From contig JAFQHO010000006.1 of assembly GCA_017397925.1 (NCBI GenBank), positions 1 to 64,000 of the forward strand: 64,000 bases of DNA, read 5' to 3'. The position numbers and the translations under genes were made by a program. The notes below the pieces were generated by a model. That model did not search any database. It saw only the letters and a program-made list of their open reading frames with translations, and was not told the DNA's origin. Shown here piece by piece: positions 50,019 through 57,790 of this stretch. The DNA is from Ruminococcus sp. (lineage in GTDB: Bacteria; Bacillota; Clostridia; Oscillospirales; Ruminococcaceae). Numbering within the stretch: position 1 is the stretch's first letter; every line of letters begins with the position of its first letter.

Positions 50019-51878
50019 TCAATATTCTGTTTCCTCCACCAGAGGCTTAAAGCCCGCACTGGTCATTGCAAAATTAAAATCATCAATATCTCTGCCAAAA
50101 AGTGCATATACGCATCTGGTAATAAAACGTTGCTCTACTGTTTGGTATGTGCAGTATCCTGCCTTTTCAGTCAAGTCAATGACAAGATCCGGCGTCGGAC
50201 AAAGCGTCATGCCAAGTGCTGTAGCGTCATAATAGCAAGGATGCTGACGCTTCTGCTCATTGCTGTTTGCAATACGGTCAACACGGGATTTTGCGATATG
50301 CGACACAAGGGATATTACCAGATTGGAATATTTTTTCTTTTTCTTGTAATATACAAAAGCGTCAAAAAATGTATCCGGCACTCGACCGACCTCTGCACGG
50401 CTCTCTTTTATTTCTGCAAGAAGATCCTGATAATATTCCGTGGAATGATGATACTCCGGCTCTTCAGATGAAGCCTTATTCAGCACTCCCGATATATACG
50501 GCGTATCAGAGCTGCGGTGACAGACCTCGAAAAGCAGACAGCATTCATTCAGATGTGCATGTGCATAACCAGTAAGCATCAGCTTTCCATCTACTGATGC
50601 CACATATTTTTCGTCACGAATACACAAATGGCTCTCGACATAAATGTATCGCCCTGATGTCAGCAGTTTGTCAAAATCTGCATTTCTTTCTGCTTCTTCC
50701 ATCAATCCTATCAGCGGTACTGTATACGTTGTATTAATCGGGATATTGGCATCTGCATGAAAATGTGGAACATATCTTCCATCTGCATATTCCAACACAC
50801 CCTGTGCCTGAAAGCCAAGCTCCTGCATACGATGCTTGGTCATATCAACAGACGCATCAAAAAAATCCGCTAACGCCCTTATCGTTCTCTCCATTTGTAC
50901 CTCAAGAGAAAAATCCGTATAAAACGCAAGATATTCCTTTGCTTTTGCAACAAACGTTTCCTCCGGCATCAGAACTCTTGGAGTCAGTCTTGCGGCTTGT
51001 TGCTCCATAAGGCGGACGCAGAATGCGGCTTCATTATTCTGGAGAAAATCTTCAAACGATTGCCCCGCATACTCCTCCATTCTTTCACAATACGCCTTTT
51101 GCAGGTCAAAGAACAGATAATGCTCAAATGCATGAATACATTCATGGATAATGGCGGTTCTGACGCTGCCTCCGTATTTCTTACAAGCTTCCTTGTCTAT
51201 GAGGATTGTGTTTTCTTCTATTTCCTCAATATACACATCTCCGTTTTCATTATACAGTTTCAGTATCGCTTTTGAAAAAATAATTTTTCCTTGTACAGAG
51301 CTATCTGCGGATAATCGGACATATCGGATTGAATAGCCCATAGCCTTTGCAAGTGATTCAGCGTCTACACGATAGGACTTTTCAAGTACATCCGGCTGAA
51401 ATTCGGAAAGTATTGCTTTTGCTTCCGCTTCAAAATTACTCAGCCATGGTATAAGATGCAGCGTCATATCGCTATGCGGCGCGTCAGTGCTGTTGTATAT
51501 ATCAATATTTTGAAACAGAGATGTACCCTCTTTTACGTCGTACTGACCAGGAACGATATACCACTCAGATACAGTAATACAGCCGGAAACGGTCGCTACA
51601 GAAAAAATCACTTGGATAACGCTGCTGAATCTGAATGTCCGATTGCTTATTCTGTTTAGACGGATTGTTTTGAATTCAATATCCTGAACGCAAATATCCT
51701 CATATACATACTTATTCAATTTCCCCAAGGGTAGCGTTTTCTTTTGAAGGAGAACATATATCAGATACTTGTATTCATCCTTGTACTCCGCTTCGTGCAT
51801 CTCCCTGAATGTAATAATAGGAGAAGAAAAGCGTGGATCAAATTCAGTTCTTTCGTCTGCTTCATAAAGATATTTCAA
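50019..51878 (-). CDS. ImmA/IrrE-type zinc metallopeptidase, extended form
   Basis: This 619-residue protein has the zinc-peptidase motif HECIH (His245, Glu246, His249) in a COG2856-like context (TAIIHECIHAFEHYL), with further acidic ligands likely downstream. ImmA/IrrE peptidases cleave or inactivate phage and mobile-element repressors after DNA damage. At 619 residues it is far longer than classical ImmA (about 150-250), with an additional 200-residue N-terminal beta-rich region and a long C-terminal part. It lies 15 nt after the LexA-like gene, its likely target, and before the polymerase genes. The start at 51878 has a GAGGTGA site in the upstream gene's end. Confidence 0.85.
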   Translation of the reverse strand: MKYLYEADERTEFDPRFSSPIITFREMHEAEYKDEYKYLIYVLLQKKTLPLGKLNKYVYEDICVQDIEFKTIRLNRISNRTFRFSSVIQVIFSVATVSGCITVSEWYIVPGQYDVKEGTSLFQNIDIYNSTDAPHSDMTLHLIPWLSNFEAEAKAILSEFQPDVLEKSYRVDAESLAKAMGYSIRYVRLSADSSVQGKIIFSKAILKLYNENGDVYIEEIEENTILIDKEACKKYGGSVRTAIIHECIHAFEHYLFFDLQKAYCERMEEYAGQSFEDFLQNNEAAFCVRLMEQQAARLTPRVLMPEETFVAKAKEYLAFYTDFSLEVQMERTIRALADFFDASVDMTKHRMQELGFQAQGVLEYADGRYVPHFHADANIPINTTYTVPLIGLMEEAERNADFDKLLTSGRYIYVESHLCIRDEKYVASVDGKLMLTGYAHAHLNECCLLFEVCHRSSDTPYISGVLNKASSEEPEYHHSTEYYQDLLAEIKESRAEVGRVPDTFFDAFVYYKKKKKYSNLVISLVSHIAKSRVDRIANSNEQKRQHPCYYDATALGMTLCPTPDLVIDLTEKAGYCTYQTVEQRFITRCVYALFGRDIDDFNFAMTSAGFKPLVEETEY

Positions 51879-51893
51879 TTGAGCATCACCTCA

Positions 51894-52499
51894 TCATTCA
51901 AAATCCTTGATACACTTCACCAGAATCCCTTGAATTACAAAATCTTCATATAAATCTTCATATTCTTCATTTTCAGCCAGCAGATATGCTCGTCCTCGTT
52001 CTTCATCATACATCAGGCGTTTCAGTGTTGTTCCGCCATTTTTGTCAAGACCAACTACAATCTGATGATACTCAGCATGATCCTGTTTTCTTATGATAAG
52101 AAGGTCTCCGTCATCAATTCCGGCGTCAATCATGGAAAATCCGCTTGCGCGAAGGAAATAATGCTGTCCATGTCCTAAGCATCCCTTTGGTACAGGCTTC
52201 CAGCCAAGAATAGCTCCTTCCGCAAGGGCAGGCTCTCCGCAAGCAACTCCTCCTAATTCGGGAAGCATCTCATATTCCACATCATCGTCATAATCGTGAA
52301 TGACTCTTAATATATGACGGGGTTCATACTCAATCAAGCCTTCTTTCGCCATATATGGGATATACCTCGATATAGTACCCGAATTCAGTCCTGTTTCATG
52401 AATAAGCTCTGTTTGCGTGGGCGCACGGCCGAATTCATCATTCAACGCATCTATGGCTTCCAGTATCAATTCTATTGTTTCTTGTTTTTTATGCTGCAT
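51894..52499 (-). CDS. LexA/CI-like self-cleaving phage repressor
   Basis: This 201-residue protein has an N-terminal helix-turn-helix (about residues 26-58, RAPTQTELIHETGLNSGTIS) and a C-terminal S24 peptidase domain. The scissile bond is Cys87-Gly88 in GVACGEP, the nucleophile is Ser122 (ASGFSMID) and the general base is Lys160 (TTLKRL). RecA-stimulated self-cleavage would switch off repression. The first gene of the leftward operon, it sits back to back with the rightward replication operon in the classical repressor position. A palindrome at 52520-52537 over its start site is a likely self-operator. The ribosome site is GAGGTG. Confidence 0.9.
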   Translation of the reverse strand: MQHKKQETIELILEAIDALNDEFGRAPTQTELIHETGLNSGTISRYIPYMAKEGLIEYEPRHILRVIHDYDDDVEYEMLPELGGVACGEPALAEGAILGWKPVPKGCLGHGQHYFLRASGFSMIDAGIDDGDLLIIRKQDHAEYHQIVVGLDKNGGTTLKRLMYDEERGRAYLLAENEEYEDLYEDFVIQGILVKCIKDFE

Positions 52500-52519
52500 A
52501 AAAACACCTCAATTTTCTA

Positions 52520-52537
52520 TGTGGGGTATTTACCACA
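52520..52537. promoter_or_regulatory. candidate operator of the LexA-like repressor
   Basis: TGTGGGGTATTTACCACA is an interrupted palindrome with 5-bp arms just downstream of the -10 of the repressor promoter, where binding would block its own transcription. No Gram-positive LexA box (CGAAC-N4-GTTCG) was found in the region. Confidence 0.5.
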
Positions 52538-52542
52538 CTTAT

Positions 52543-52571
52543 AGTATAGCACATACGTTTCACTTTGTCAA
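52543..52571 (-). promoter_or_regulatory. sigma-A promoter of the repressor-polymerase operon
   Basis: On the minus strand TTGACA (52571-52566) and TATACT (52548-52543) are separated by 17 bp, close to consensus. It serves the four-gene leftward operon. Confidence 0.88.
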
Positions 52572-52777
52572 GACTAAAAATAATTCGTGTACTTCGATTT
52601 TCACGATTGCTCAAAGTACCGATTTAAGGGGCTTTCATGATTTTTTGCTTCACTTTTCGTGATATATTTCCGGTGAAAATTTCTCTATTTTTGTTGTAAT
52701 TGCACAAGTAACAAATATAAATACAAGCAAATCTACAGCATTTTCGCTAAAATCAACTACAAAAACGCCTCAAATCT

Positions 52778-52796
52778 CACTTCGCTTTTCGAAGTG
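52778..52796. promoter_or_regulatory. CACTTCG/CGAAGTG hairpin or operator palindrome
   Basis: A perfect 7-bp inverted repeat with a 5-bp spacer lies between the divergent operons. Related half-sites (ACTTCGATTTTCACGA at about 52590 and CACTTTTCGTGA at about 52650) suggest a set of control sites, not proven. Confidence 0.4.
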
Positions 52797-52868
52797 CGAT
52801 ATTTTTTTCGATGTGTTATGATATACACACAGTCAAACAAACGACTGAAAACAAAAGAGCATCAAACC

Positions 52869-53009
52869 GCCTGATTTGCAATAGGGCGATAAGGATATGC
52901 GGAATAACAGCTTATTAGAACCTCCCATTTTTATGGGCTGACTTCATCTATTTTCTGTAAAGCTGTATCTGCATACCCGTGGATTCCTATTGTCAGATCG
53001 GGCTTTTTT
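52869..53009 (+). ncRNA. rod-shaped structured RNA ending in a U-run (probable DUF2800 RNA motif)
   Basis: Four nested stems: P1 pairs 52869-52885 with 52986-53003 (about 17 bp, one bulge, two wobbles); P2 52893-52900 with 52971-52978 (one mismatch); P3 ACAGCTT 52907-52913 with AAGCTGT 52960-52966; P4 CCCAT 52924-52928 with ATGGG 52933-52937. A six-T run follows P1 directly. I recall a published DUF2800 RNA motif lying upstream of DUF2800 genes in Firmicutes, and the second gene downstream here is DUF2800; the match to that model was not tested. Confidence 0.65.
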
Positions 53010-53033
53010 GTTGCTCGGACAAGGAGTGAAAAT

Positions 53034-53345
53034 ATGAGTCAAATCAAGCTGCTCCTCGATGTCGTCAGCGATTTACAGCATCTTGCAGACAGTCTGAAGG
53101 AATATGCACAGGCTGCTGTCAGCAATGAAAAGCTGAACATTGATGATTTTGAGGAAATCTACACATCGGAGGAAGAACCAATGCTACCGTCAGCTGAGGA
53201 AGTTCGCAGTAAGCTCGCCCGAAAGTCCCGTGAGGGCTATCAGAAGCAGGTAAGAGAACTGATTACCAAATACGGCGGCGAGAAGTTCTCCGATCTGCCT
53301 GCAACGGTGTACCCTGAACTTCTCGCAGAACTGGAGGCGATGTGA
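53034..53345 (+). CDS. small phage protein at the head of the replication operon
   Basis: This 103-residue acidic protein has an N-terminal coiled-coil-like helix (IKLLLDVVSDLQHLADSLKEYAQA), a linker rich in Glu (EEIYTSEEEP) and a C-terminal segment (REGYQKQVRELITKYGGEKFSDLPATVYPELLAELE) suggestive of a small DNA- or protein-binding unit. It appears at the same position in many Firmicutes phages just before DUF2800. AAGGAG gives the ribosome site. Its stop shares one base with the next start codon. Its biochemical role is unknown. Confidence 0.7.
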   Translation: MSQIKLLLDVVSDLQHLADSLKEYAQAAVSNEKLNIDDFEEIYTSEEEPMLPSAEEVRSKLARKSREGYQKQVRELITKYGGEKFSDLPATVYPELLAELEAM

Positions 53346-54463
53346 TGAAAGCACATGCCTGGGTAGGACCTTCTTCCATTGCAAGAGTGCTTGCCTGCCC
53401 TCCTTCCGCACGATTTTCAGAGCAATTTCCCGATACGGCAAGCGATTATGCCGCTGAAGGAACTGAGGCACATGAGCTGTGTGAATATCTTGTCCGCAAG
53501 GCACTGGGAGAAAAGGTGCGAAAGCCGAAGGGAAAATTCCATTGTGAGGAGATGCAGGAATGTGCCGAGGGTTATGCCGCTTTTGTCATGGAAATGTACG
53601 AAACGGCAAAGCAGACAACACCCGACGCAGTGCTTGTACTGGAACAGCGTGTAGATGTTTCAGAATACATCCCCGAATGTTTCGGGACGGCTGACTGTAT
53701 TCTCATTGCTGACGGCACCATGACCATATGCGATTACAAGCATGGAATGGGAGTAAAAGTCGATGCTGAAGATAATCCACAGCTGAAAACTTATGCGTTG
53801 GGTGCATTGGAGATGTTCGGTTGCCTGTATGACATTGATACAATTAAGCTGGTAATCTATCAGCCACGTATCGAAAATATCAGCGACTGGACAATTTCCA
53901 AAGCAGAGCTTCTCCAATGGGCAGAGGAAACATTAAAACCCACAGCACAGCTTGCCTACAAGGGTGAAGGTGAATTCTGTGCAGGAAGTCACTGCCGTTT
54001 CTGTAAGGCAAAGGCTGTCTGCCGCAAAAGAGCCGAGCAGAACCTCATGCTTGCACAGTATGATTTTGCACCACCTATAGAACTGGAAAATTCGGAAATT
54101 CCGATTATTCTCTCCAAGGCAAGCGATCTGGTGGCATGGGTGAACGACATAAAGGATTATGCACTTTCACAGGCACTCAGCGGCGTCCGTTATGACGGAT
54201 ATAAGCTTGTGGAGGGCAGAAGCAACCGCAAGTACACTGATAAGGACGCTGTGGCGAAGGCAGTCACCGAGGCAGGCTTTAATCCATACAGCGAGCCTGA
54301 GATTCTCGGTATTACCGCTATGGAAAAGCTGCTCGGCAGGAAGAAATTTTCAGAGGTTCTCGGTCAATATATCGAAAAGCCTCATGGCAGTCCGACGCTT
54401 GTGCCGGATACGGATAAGCGTCCTGAGTACACAACTGTAAATAATGAATTTGAAGGAGAATGA
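53345..54463 (+). CDS. DUF2800 RecB-like PD-(D/E)XK nuclease with Fe-S-type cysteines
   Basis: This 372-residue protein opens with the DUF2800 phrase (HAWVGPSSIARVLACPPSARF). A nuclease core is visible with Glu41-His43, Asp117 (GTADCIL) and Asp130-Tyr-Lys132 (CDYKHG). Cys19 together with Cys217, Cys220 and Cys226 (HCRFCKAKAVCRKRA) matches the split Cys1+Cys3 pattern of Cas4/AddB-type Fe-S nucleases. It is likely a phage recombination or end-processing exonuclease. Start at 53345 follows GGAGG by 7 nt. It precedes DUF2815, probably its annealing/ssDNA-binding partner, in the same operon. Confidence 0.88.
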   Translation: MKAHAWVGPSSIARVLACPPSARFSEQFPDTASDYAAEGTEAHELCEYLVRKALGEKVRKPKGKFHCEEMQECAEGYAAFVMEMYETAKQTTPDAVLVLEQRVDVSEYIPECFGTADCILIADGTMTICDYKHGMGVKVDAEDNPQLKTYALGALEMFGCLYDIDTIKLVIYQPRIENISDWTISKAELLQWAEETLKPTAQLAYKGEGEFCAGSHCRFCKAKAVCRKRAEQNLMLAQYDFAPPIELENSEIPIILSKASDLVAWVNDIKDYALSQALSGVRYDGYKLVEGRSNRKYTDKDAVAKAVTEAGFNPYSEPEILGITAMEKLLGRKKFSEVLGQYIEKPHGSPTLVPDTDKRPEYTTVNNEFEGE

Positions 54464-54468
54464 AAACT

Positions 54469-55029
54469 ATGAAAATGAAGAATCCAACAAAGGTAATCAC
54501 AGGTCCCAAGACACGCTGGTCATATGCAAATGTATGGGAGGCAAAGGCAATCAATGACGGCAAGCCGAAGTTCAGCGTTTCTCTCATCATCCCCAAGAGC
54601 GATACCGTAACTGTTCAGAAAATCAAGGCTGCCATTCAGGCGGCGTATGACGAAGGACAGTCCAAGCTCAAGGGTAACGGTAAGTCCGTACCTCCGCTTG
54701 CGGCAATCAAGACGCCCCTCCGTGACGGTGATATTGAACGTCCGGATGATGAGGCGTATCACAATGCGTTTTTTATCAACGCCAACAGCACCACTGCTCC
54801 GCAGATTGTTGACGCTGACCGTCAGCACATCATCGACCACAGCGAGGTGTACAGCGGCGTCTACGGCAGAGCCTCCATCAACTTCTACGCATTCAATTCC
54901 AACGGCAATAAGGGTATCGCCTGCGGTCTGGGTAATCTTCAGAAGATTGCCGACGGCGAACCCCTCGGCGGCAGAAGCAGTGCGGAGGATGATTTCGCTG
55001 ATGATGAAGATGATGATTTCCTCGATTAA
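54469..55029 (+). CDS. DUF2815 ssDNA-binding/annealing-like phage protein
   Basis: This 186-residue protein matches DUF2815 (SYANVWEAKAINDGKPKFSVSLIIPKSD...). The middle is beta-rich, as in single-stranded DNA-binding OB folds, and the C-terminal tail is very acidic (AEDDFADDEDDDFLD), like SSB tails that recruit partner proteins. In phages it travels with DUF2800, so the two probably act together in recombination or replication. The ATG at 54469 is 10 nt after AAGGAG and is preferred to one at 54460 that overlaps the previous stop but has too short a spacer. Confidence 0.87.
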   Translation: MKMKNPTKVITGPKTRWSYANVWEAKAINDGKPKFSVSLIIPKSDTVTVQKIKAAIQAAYDEGQSKLKGNGKSVPPLAAIKTPLRDGDIERPDDEAYHNAFFINANSTTAPQIVDADRQHIIDHSEVYSGVYGRASINFYAFNSNGNKGIACGLGNLQKIADGEPLGGRSSAEDDFADDEDDDFLD

Positions 55030-55092
55030 GCAATAACGAATGTCGGGAGGGCGACAAACGGTACAGCCGTTCGGGTGGGAAGAAAGGTATTT

Positions 55093-57069
55093 ATGAAAGA
55101 ACTGACAATAGACATTGAAACTAAAAGCGACCGTGACATTGTAAAATGCGGTGTTTACGCCTATGCAGACTCACCGCATTTTGCGGTTACACTTTTCTCT
55201 GTATCCGTTGACGGCGGTGCGGTACAGCTTTATGATTTGACGGCAGGTGATGTAATTCCTACTGAAATTCTGAAAGCACTTGCAGATGAAAGCATCATCA
55301 AACGTGCCTTTAATGTACAGTTTGAGAGAATTTGTTTATCAAAATATCTGCAAGTGCATTATCCTAAAATCTTCAGTAGTTACAGCATTAATGAAGATAC
55401 TGTTCATGATTATCTCTGCCCTCGCAGTTGGCAATGCACCATGATTCATGCAAGGTATTTAGGACTTCCTTCTTCTCTGGCACAGGTTGGAGAGGTACTG
55501 AAACTGGAACAGCAGAAAATGTCAGAGGGAAAGGCACTCATCAAATTTTTCTGTATGCCTTATGAGTATAAGGATGGCAATCCTATTTTTCATAATACTG
55601 CCGATTATCCCGAAAAATGGGAGCTTTTCAAGAAATATAATATCCGTGATGTGGAAGCGGAATTGGAAATCGACCGCAGACTTTCAAAATATCCTGTTCC
55701 CGACTTTATCTGGGAAGAATTCTATCTCGACCAGGAAATCAATGACCGAGGCATTGCGGTGGATATGAAATTTGTAGAGGCCGCACTTCTTCTTGACGAA
55801 CAGGCGAAAGCAAAGCTGTCGGCGGATATGCGAAGACTCACAGGAATTGAAAATCCGAACTCTGTATATCAGCTGCTTGAATGGCTGGAAAAGCAAGGCT
55901 ATGCGTCGGATACGCTGGATAAGGCAAAAGTAAAAGAACTGCTGAAGACAGCCCATGACCCTGTAAAGTCCGTACTTGAAATCCGTCAGCAGCTTTCAAA
56001 ATCCTCCGTCAGAAAATATACAGCGATGCAGACCGCCGTCTGCTCCGACCATAGGGCAAGAGGAATGTTCAGTTTTTATGGTGCAAATAGGACTGGCAGA
56101 GAAGCGGGGAAAATTATCCAGCTGCAAAACCTCCCTCAGAATCATATTCCCGACCTCACAGAAGCACGTAATACCGTCAAATATGGCTATTACGATGAAG
56201 TGGAAATGCTATATGATGATGTGCCGGATACACTATCGCAGCTGATAAGGACTGCTTTTGTTCCTCGAAAAGGATATAAGTTTATTGTTGCTGACTTTTC
56301 TGCAATCGAAGCAAGAGTAATAGCATGGCTTGCGAGAGAGCAGTGGGTACTAGATACCTTTGCGTCCGGCGGTGACATTTACTGTGCAACAGCGTCCCGA
56401 ATGTTCCATTGCAATGTTGTGAAAAACAGTGAGAACGGAGACCTTCGTCAGAAAGGAAAACAGGCAACGCTGTCATGCTCATATGGTGGTTCTGTGGGTG
56501 CATTAAAAGCGATGGGTGCTATTGAGAACGGTATGAAGGAAGAGGAACTGCAGCCGTTGGTAGACTCGTGGAGAGAAGCAAATCCAAACATTGTTAACCT
56601 TTGGTGGTCTGTTGACCGTGCTGTTAAAAAGGCTATCAAGGAAAAAAACACAACTGTAACGCACGGAATACGCTTTATTTATGAAAAGGGATTCCTGTTT
56701 ATCGAACTACCATCGGGTAGACGACTTGCCTATGTAAAGCCAAAAATCGGTGAAAACAAATTCGGTGGCGAGTCTATTCATTATATGGGCATTGGTGCAA
56801 ATAAGAAATGGGAATGGCTTGAAAGCTACGGTCCAAAGTTTGTGGAGAACATTGTTCAAGCAATTGCCCGTGACCTGCTGTTTTATGCTATGCAGACATT
56901 ATCCCATTGCTTTATTGTTGCAACCGTGCATGATGAAATTATCATTGAAGCGAGCAAGCGTATGGCGGTAGAAGCAGTCTGCGAACAAATGGCAAGAGTA
57001 CCTGCATGGGCAGAAGGGTTATTGCTCCGTGCGGATGGATATGAATGTGAATTTTATAGAAAGGATTAA
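55093..57069 (+). CDS. phage family A DNA polymerase with 3'-5' exonuclease
   Basis: This 658-residue polymerase has an N-terminal 3'-5' exonuclease (Exo I TIDIETKSDRD, with Asp7 and Glu9) and a C-terminal Pol I-type palm/fingers: motif A DFSAIEARV, an O-helix segment RQKGKQATLSCSYGG and motif C ATVHDEIIIEA. No 5' nuclease domain is present, as is usual for phage enzymes. It would replicate the element's DNA. The start at 55093 follows AAAGG. A short hairpin (CGGTACAGCCG) lies in the 63-nt gap after DUF2815. It is intact. Confidence 0.94.
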   Translation: MKELTIDIETKSDRDIVKCGVYAYADSPHFAVTLFSVSVDGGAVQLYDLTAGDVIPTEILKALADESIIKRAFNVQFERICLSKYLQVHYPKIFSSYSINEDTVHDYLCPRSWQCTMIHARYLGLPSSLAQVGEVLKLEQQKMSEGKALIKFFCMPYEYKDGNPIFHNTADYPEKWELFKKYNIRDVEAELEIDRRLSKYPVPDFIWEEFYLDQEINDRGIAVDMKFVEAALLLDEQAKAKLSADMRRLTGIENPNSVYQLLEWLEKQGYASDTLDKAKVKELLKTAHDPVKSVLEIRQQLSKSSVRKYTAMQTAVCSDHRARGMFSFYGANRTGREAGKIIQLQNLPQNHIPDLTEARNTVKYGYYDEVEMLYDDVPDTLSQLIRTAFVPRKGYKFIVADFSAIEARVIAWLAREQWVLDTFASGGDIYCATASRMFHCNVVKNSENGDLRQKGKQATLSCSYGGSVGALKAMGAIENGMKEEELQPLVDSWREANPNIVNLWWSVDRAVKKAIKEKNTTVTHGIRFIYEKGFLFIELPSGRRLAYVKPKIGENKFGGESIHYMGIGANKKWEWLESYGPKFVENIVQAIARDLLFYAMQTLSHCFIVATVHDEIIIEASKRMAVEAVCEQMARVPAWAEGLLLRADGYECEFYRKD

Positions 57070-57072
57070 TGC

Positions 57073-57270
57073 TTGAGAAATAAATACAGGATTTGTGGTT
57101 CTAAAGTATATATTGAAATGAAATGCAGAAAAGTTTGCATTATCTCTCTTGAATCATTACCGTTAGTTTTGCCCTACTTTAATACCAAAGAGGAAGCTGC
57201 AAAAGCATACAACAAAAAAGCAAAAGAACTCTTTGGTGATTTCGCTCGATTGGATCAGTATGCCGGCTGA
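57073..57270 (+). CDS. short AP2-like fragment, possible homing-endonuclease remnant
   Basis: This 65-residue protein with a TTG start ends in PYFNTKEEAAKAYNKKAKELFGDFARLDQ, which looks like the C-terminal half of an AP2 DNA-binding domain (FxTxEEAAxAYDxAAxxLFGxFAxLN). In phages AP2 domains normally sit behind an HNH nuclease, of which nothing remains here. AAAGGA lies 7 nt upstream, so the piece may be translated as a tiny DNA-binding protein. It may equally be a pseudogene of a homing endonuclease. Confidence 0.5.
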   Translation: MRNKYRICGSKVYIEMKCRKVCIISLESLPLVLPYFNTKEEAAKAYNKKAKELFGDFARLDQYAG

Positions 57271-57322
57271 ATTGAAATAGCACTGGTAAAGACGCACAAA
57301 CAACCAATACAAAAAGTATACA

Positions 57323-57347
57323 GACTGTCCTCCACACAAGGACAGTC
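57323..57347 (+). promoter_or_regulatory. hairpin just before the DUF4406 ribosome site
   Basis: GACTGTCC pairs perfectly with GGACAGTC around a 9-nt loop and lies directly before GGAAAGGGA. It could hinder or stabilise translation initiation. Confidence 0.5.
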
Positions 57348-57361
57348 GGAAAGGGACTAAA

Positions 57362-57790
57362 ATGGCAAGCTTATACAACTCAGAAGGCTACTTCTCACCA
57401 ACAGAGCATGAAGCCTTCACCCGAATCGAAAAGGAAGAAAGGGTGGCTGCAAAAGCCGCTGCCTTCCGCCCTATCGTTTATATCTGCTCTCCCTATGCAG
57501 GAGATGTAGAGAGAAATACAGAAAATGCGCGCCGCTATAGCCGCTTTGCGGTAGAACAGCACTGCGTTCCCATAACACCACATATTTACTTTACGCAGTT
57601 TATGAATGATAGCATCCCCGATGAGCGTGATACAGCTGTTTTTATGAACTGGGTGCTGATGAGCAAGTGTGCAGAACTGTGGGTGTTCGGCTCGGCTATC
57701 TCAAAAGGAATGCAGGCTGAAATCGACCGTGCAAAGCGTAAGCATATGAAAATCAGATACTTTTCAGAGGAATTGGAGGAACTGAAATGA
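57362..57790 (+). CDS. DUF4406 nucleoside deoxyribosyltransferase-like protein
   Basis: This 142-residue protein contains the pattern IYICSPYAGDVERNTENARRY...VPITPHIYF, typical of DUF4406 and related to the nucleoside 2-deoxyribosyltransferase fold (SPY motif and acidic site). It is expected to act on nucleotides or deoxynucleosides, perhaps adjusting pools during phage replication. It ends by overlapping the primase start by four bases (ATGA). Substrate is unknown. Confidence 0.8.
   Translation: MASLYNSEGYFSPTEHEAFTRIEKEERVAAKAAAFRPIVYICSPYAGDVERNTENARRYSRFAVEQHCVPITPHIYFTQFMNDSIPDERDTAVFMNWVLMSKCAELWVFGSAISKGMQAEIDRAKRKHMKIRYFSEELEELK

Noticed and set aside
42439-53033. Toxin-antitoxin pair in the accessory island
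   Set aside because: The short genes present (HhH partner, YolD-like) sit in operons with larger enzymes and do not match toxin or antitoxin folds.
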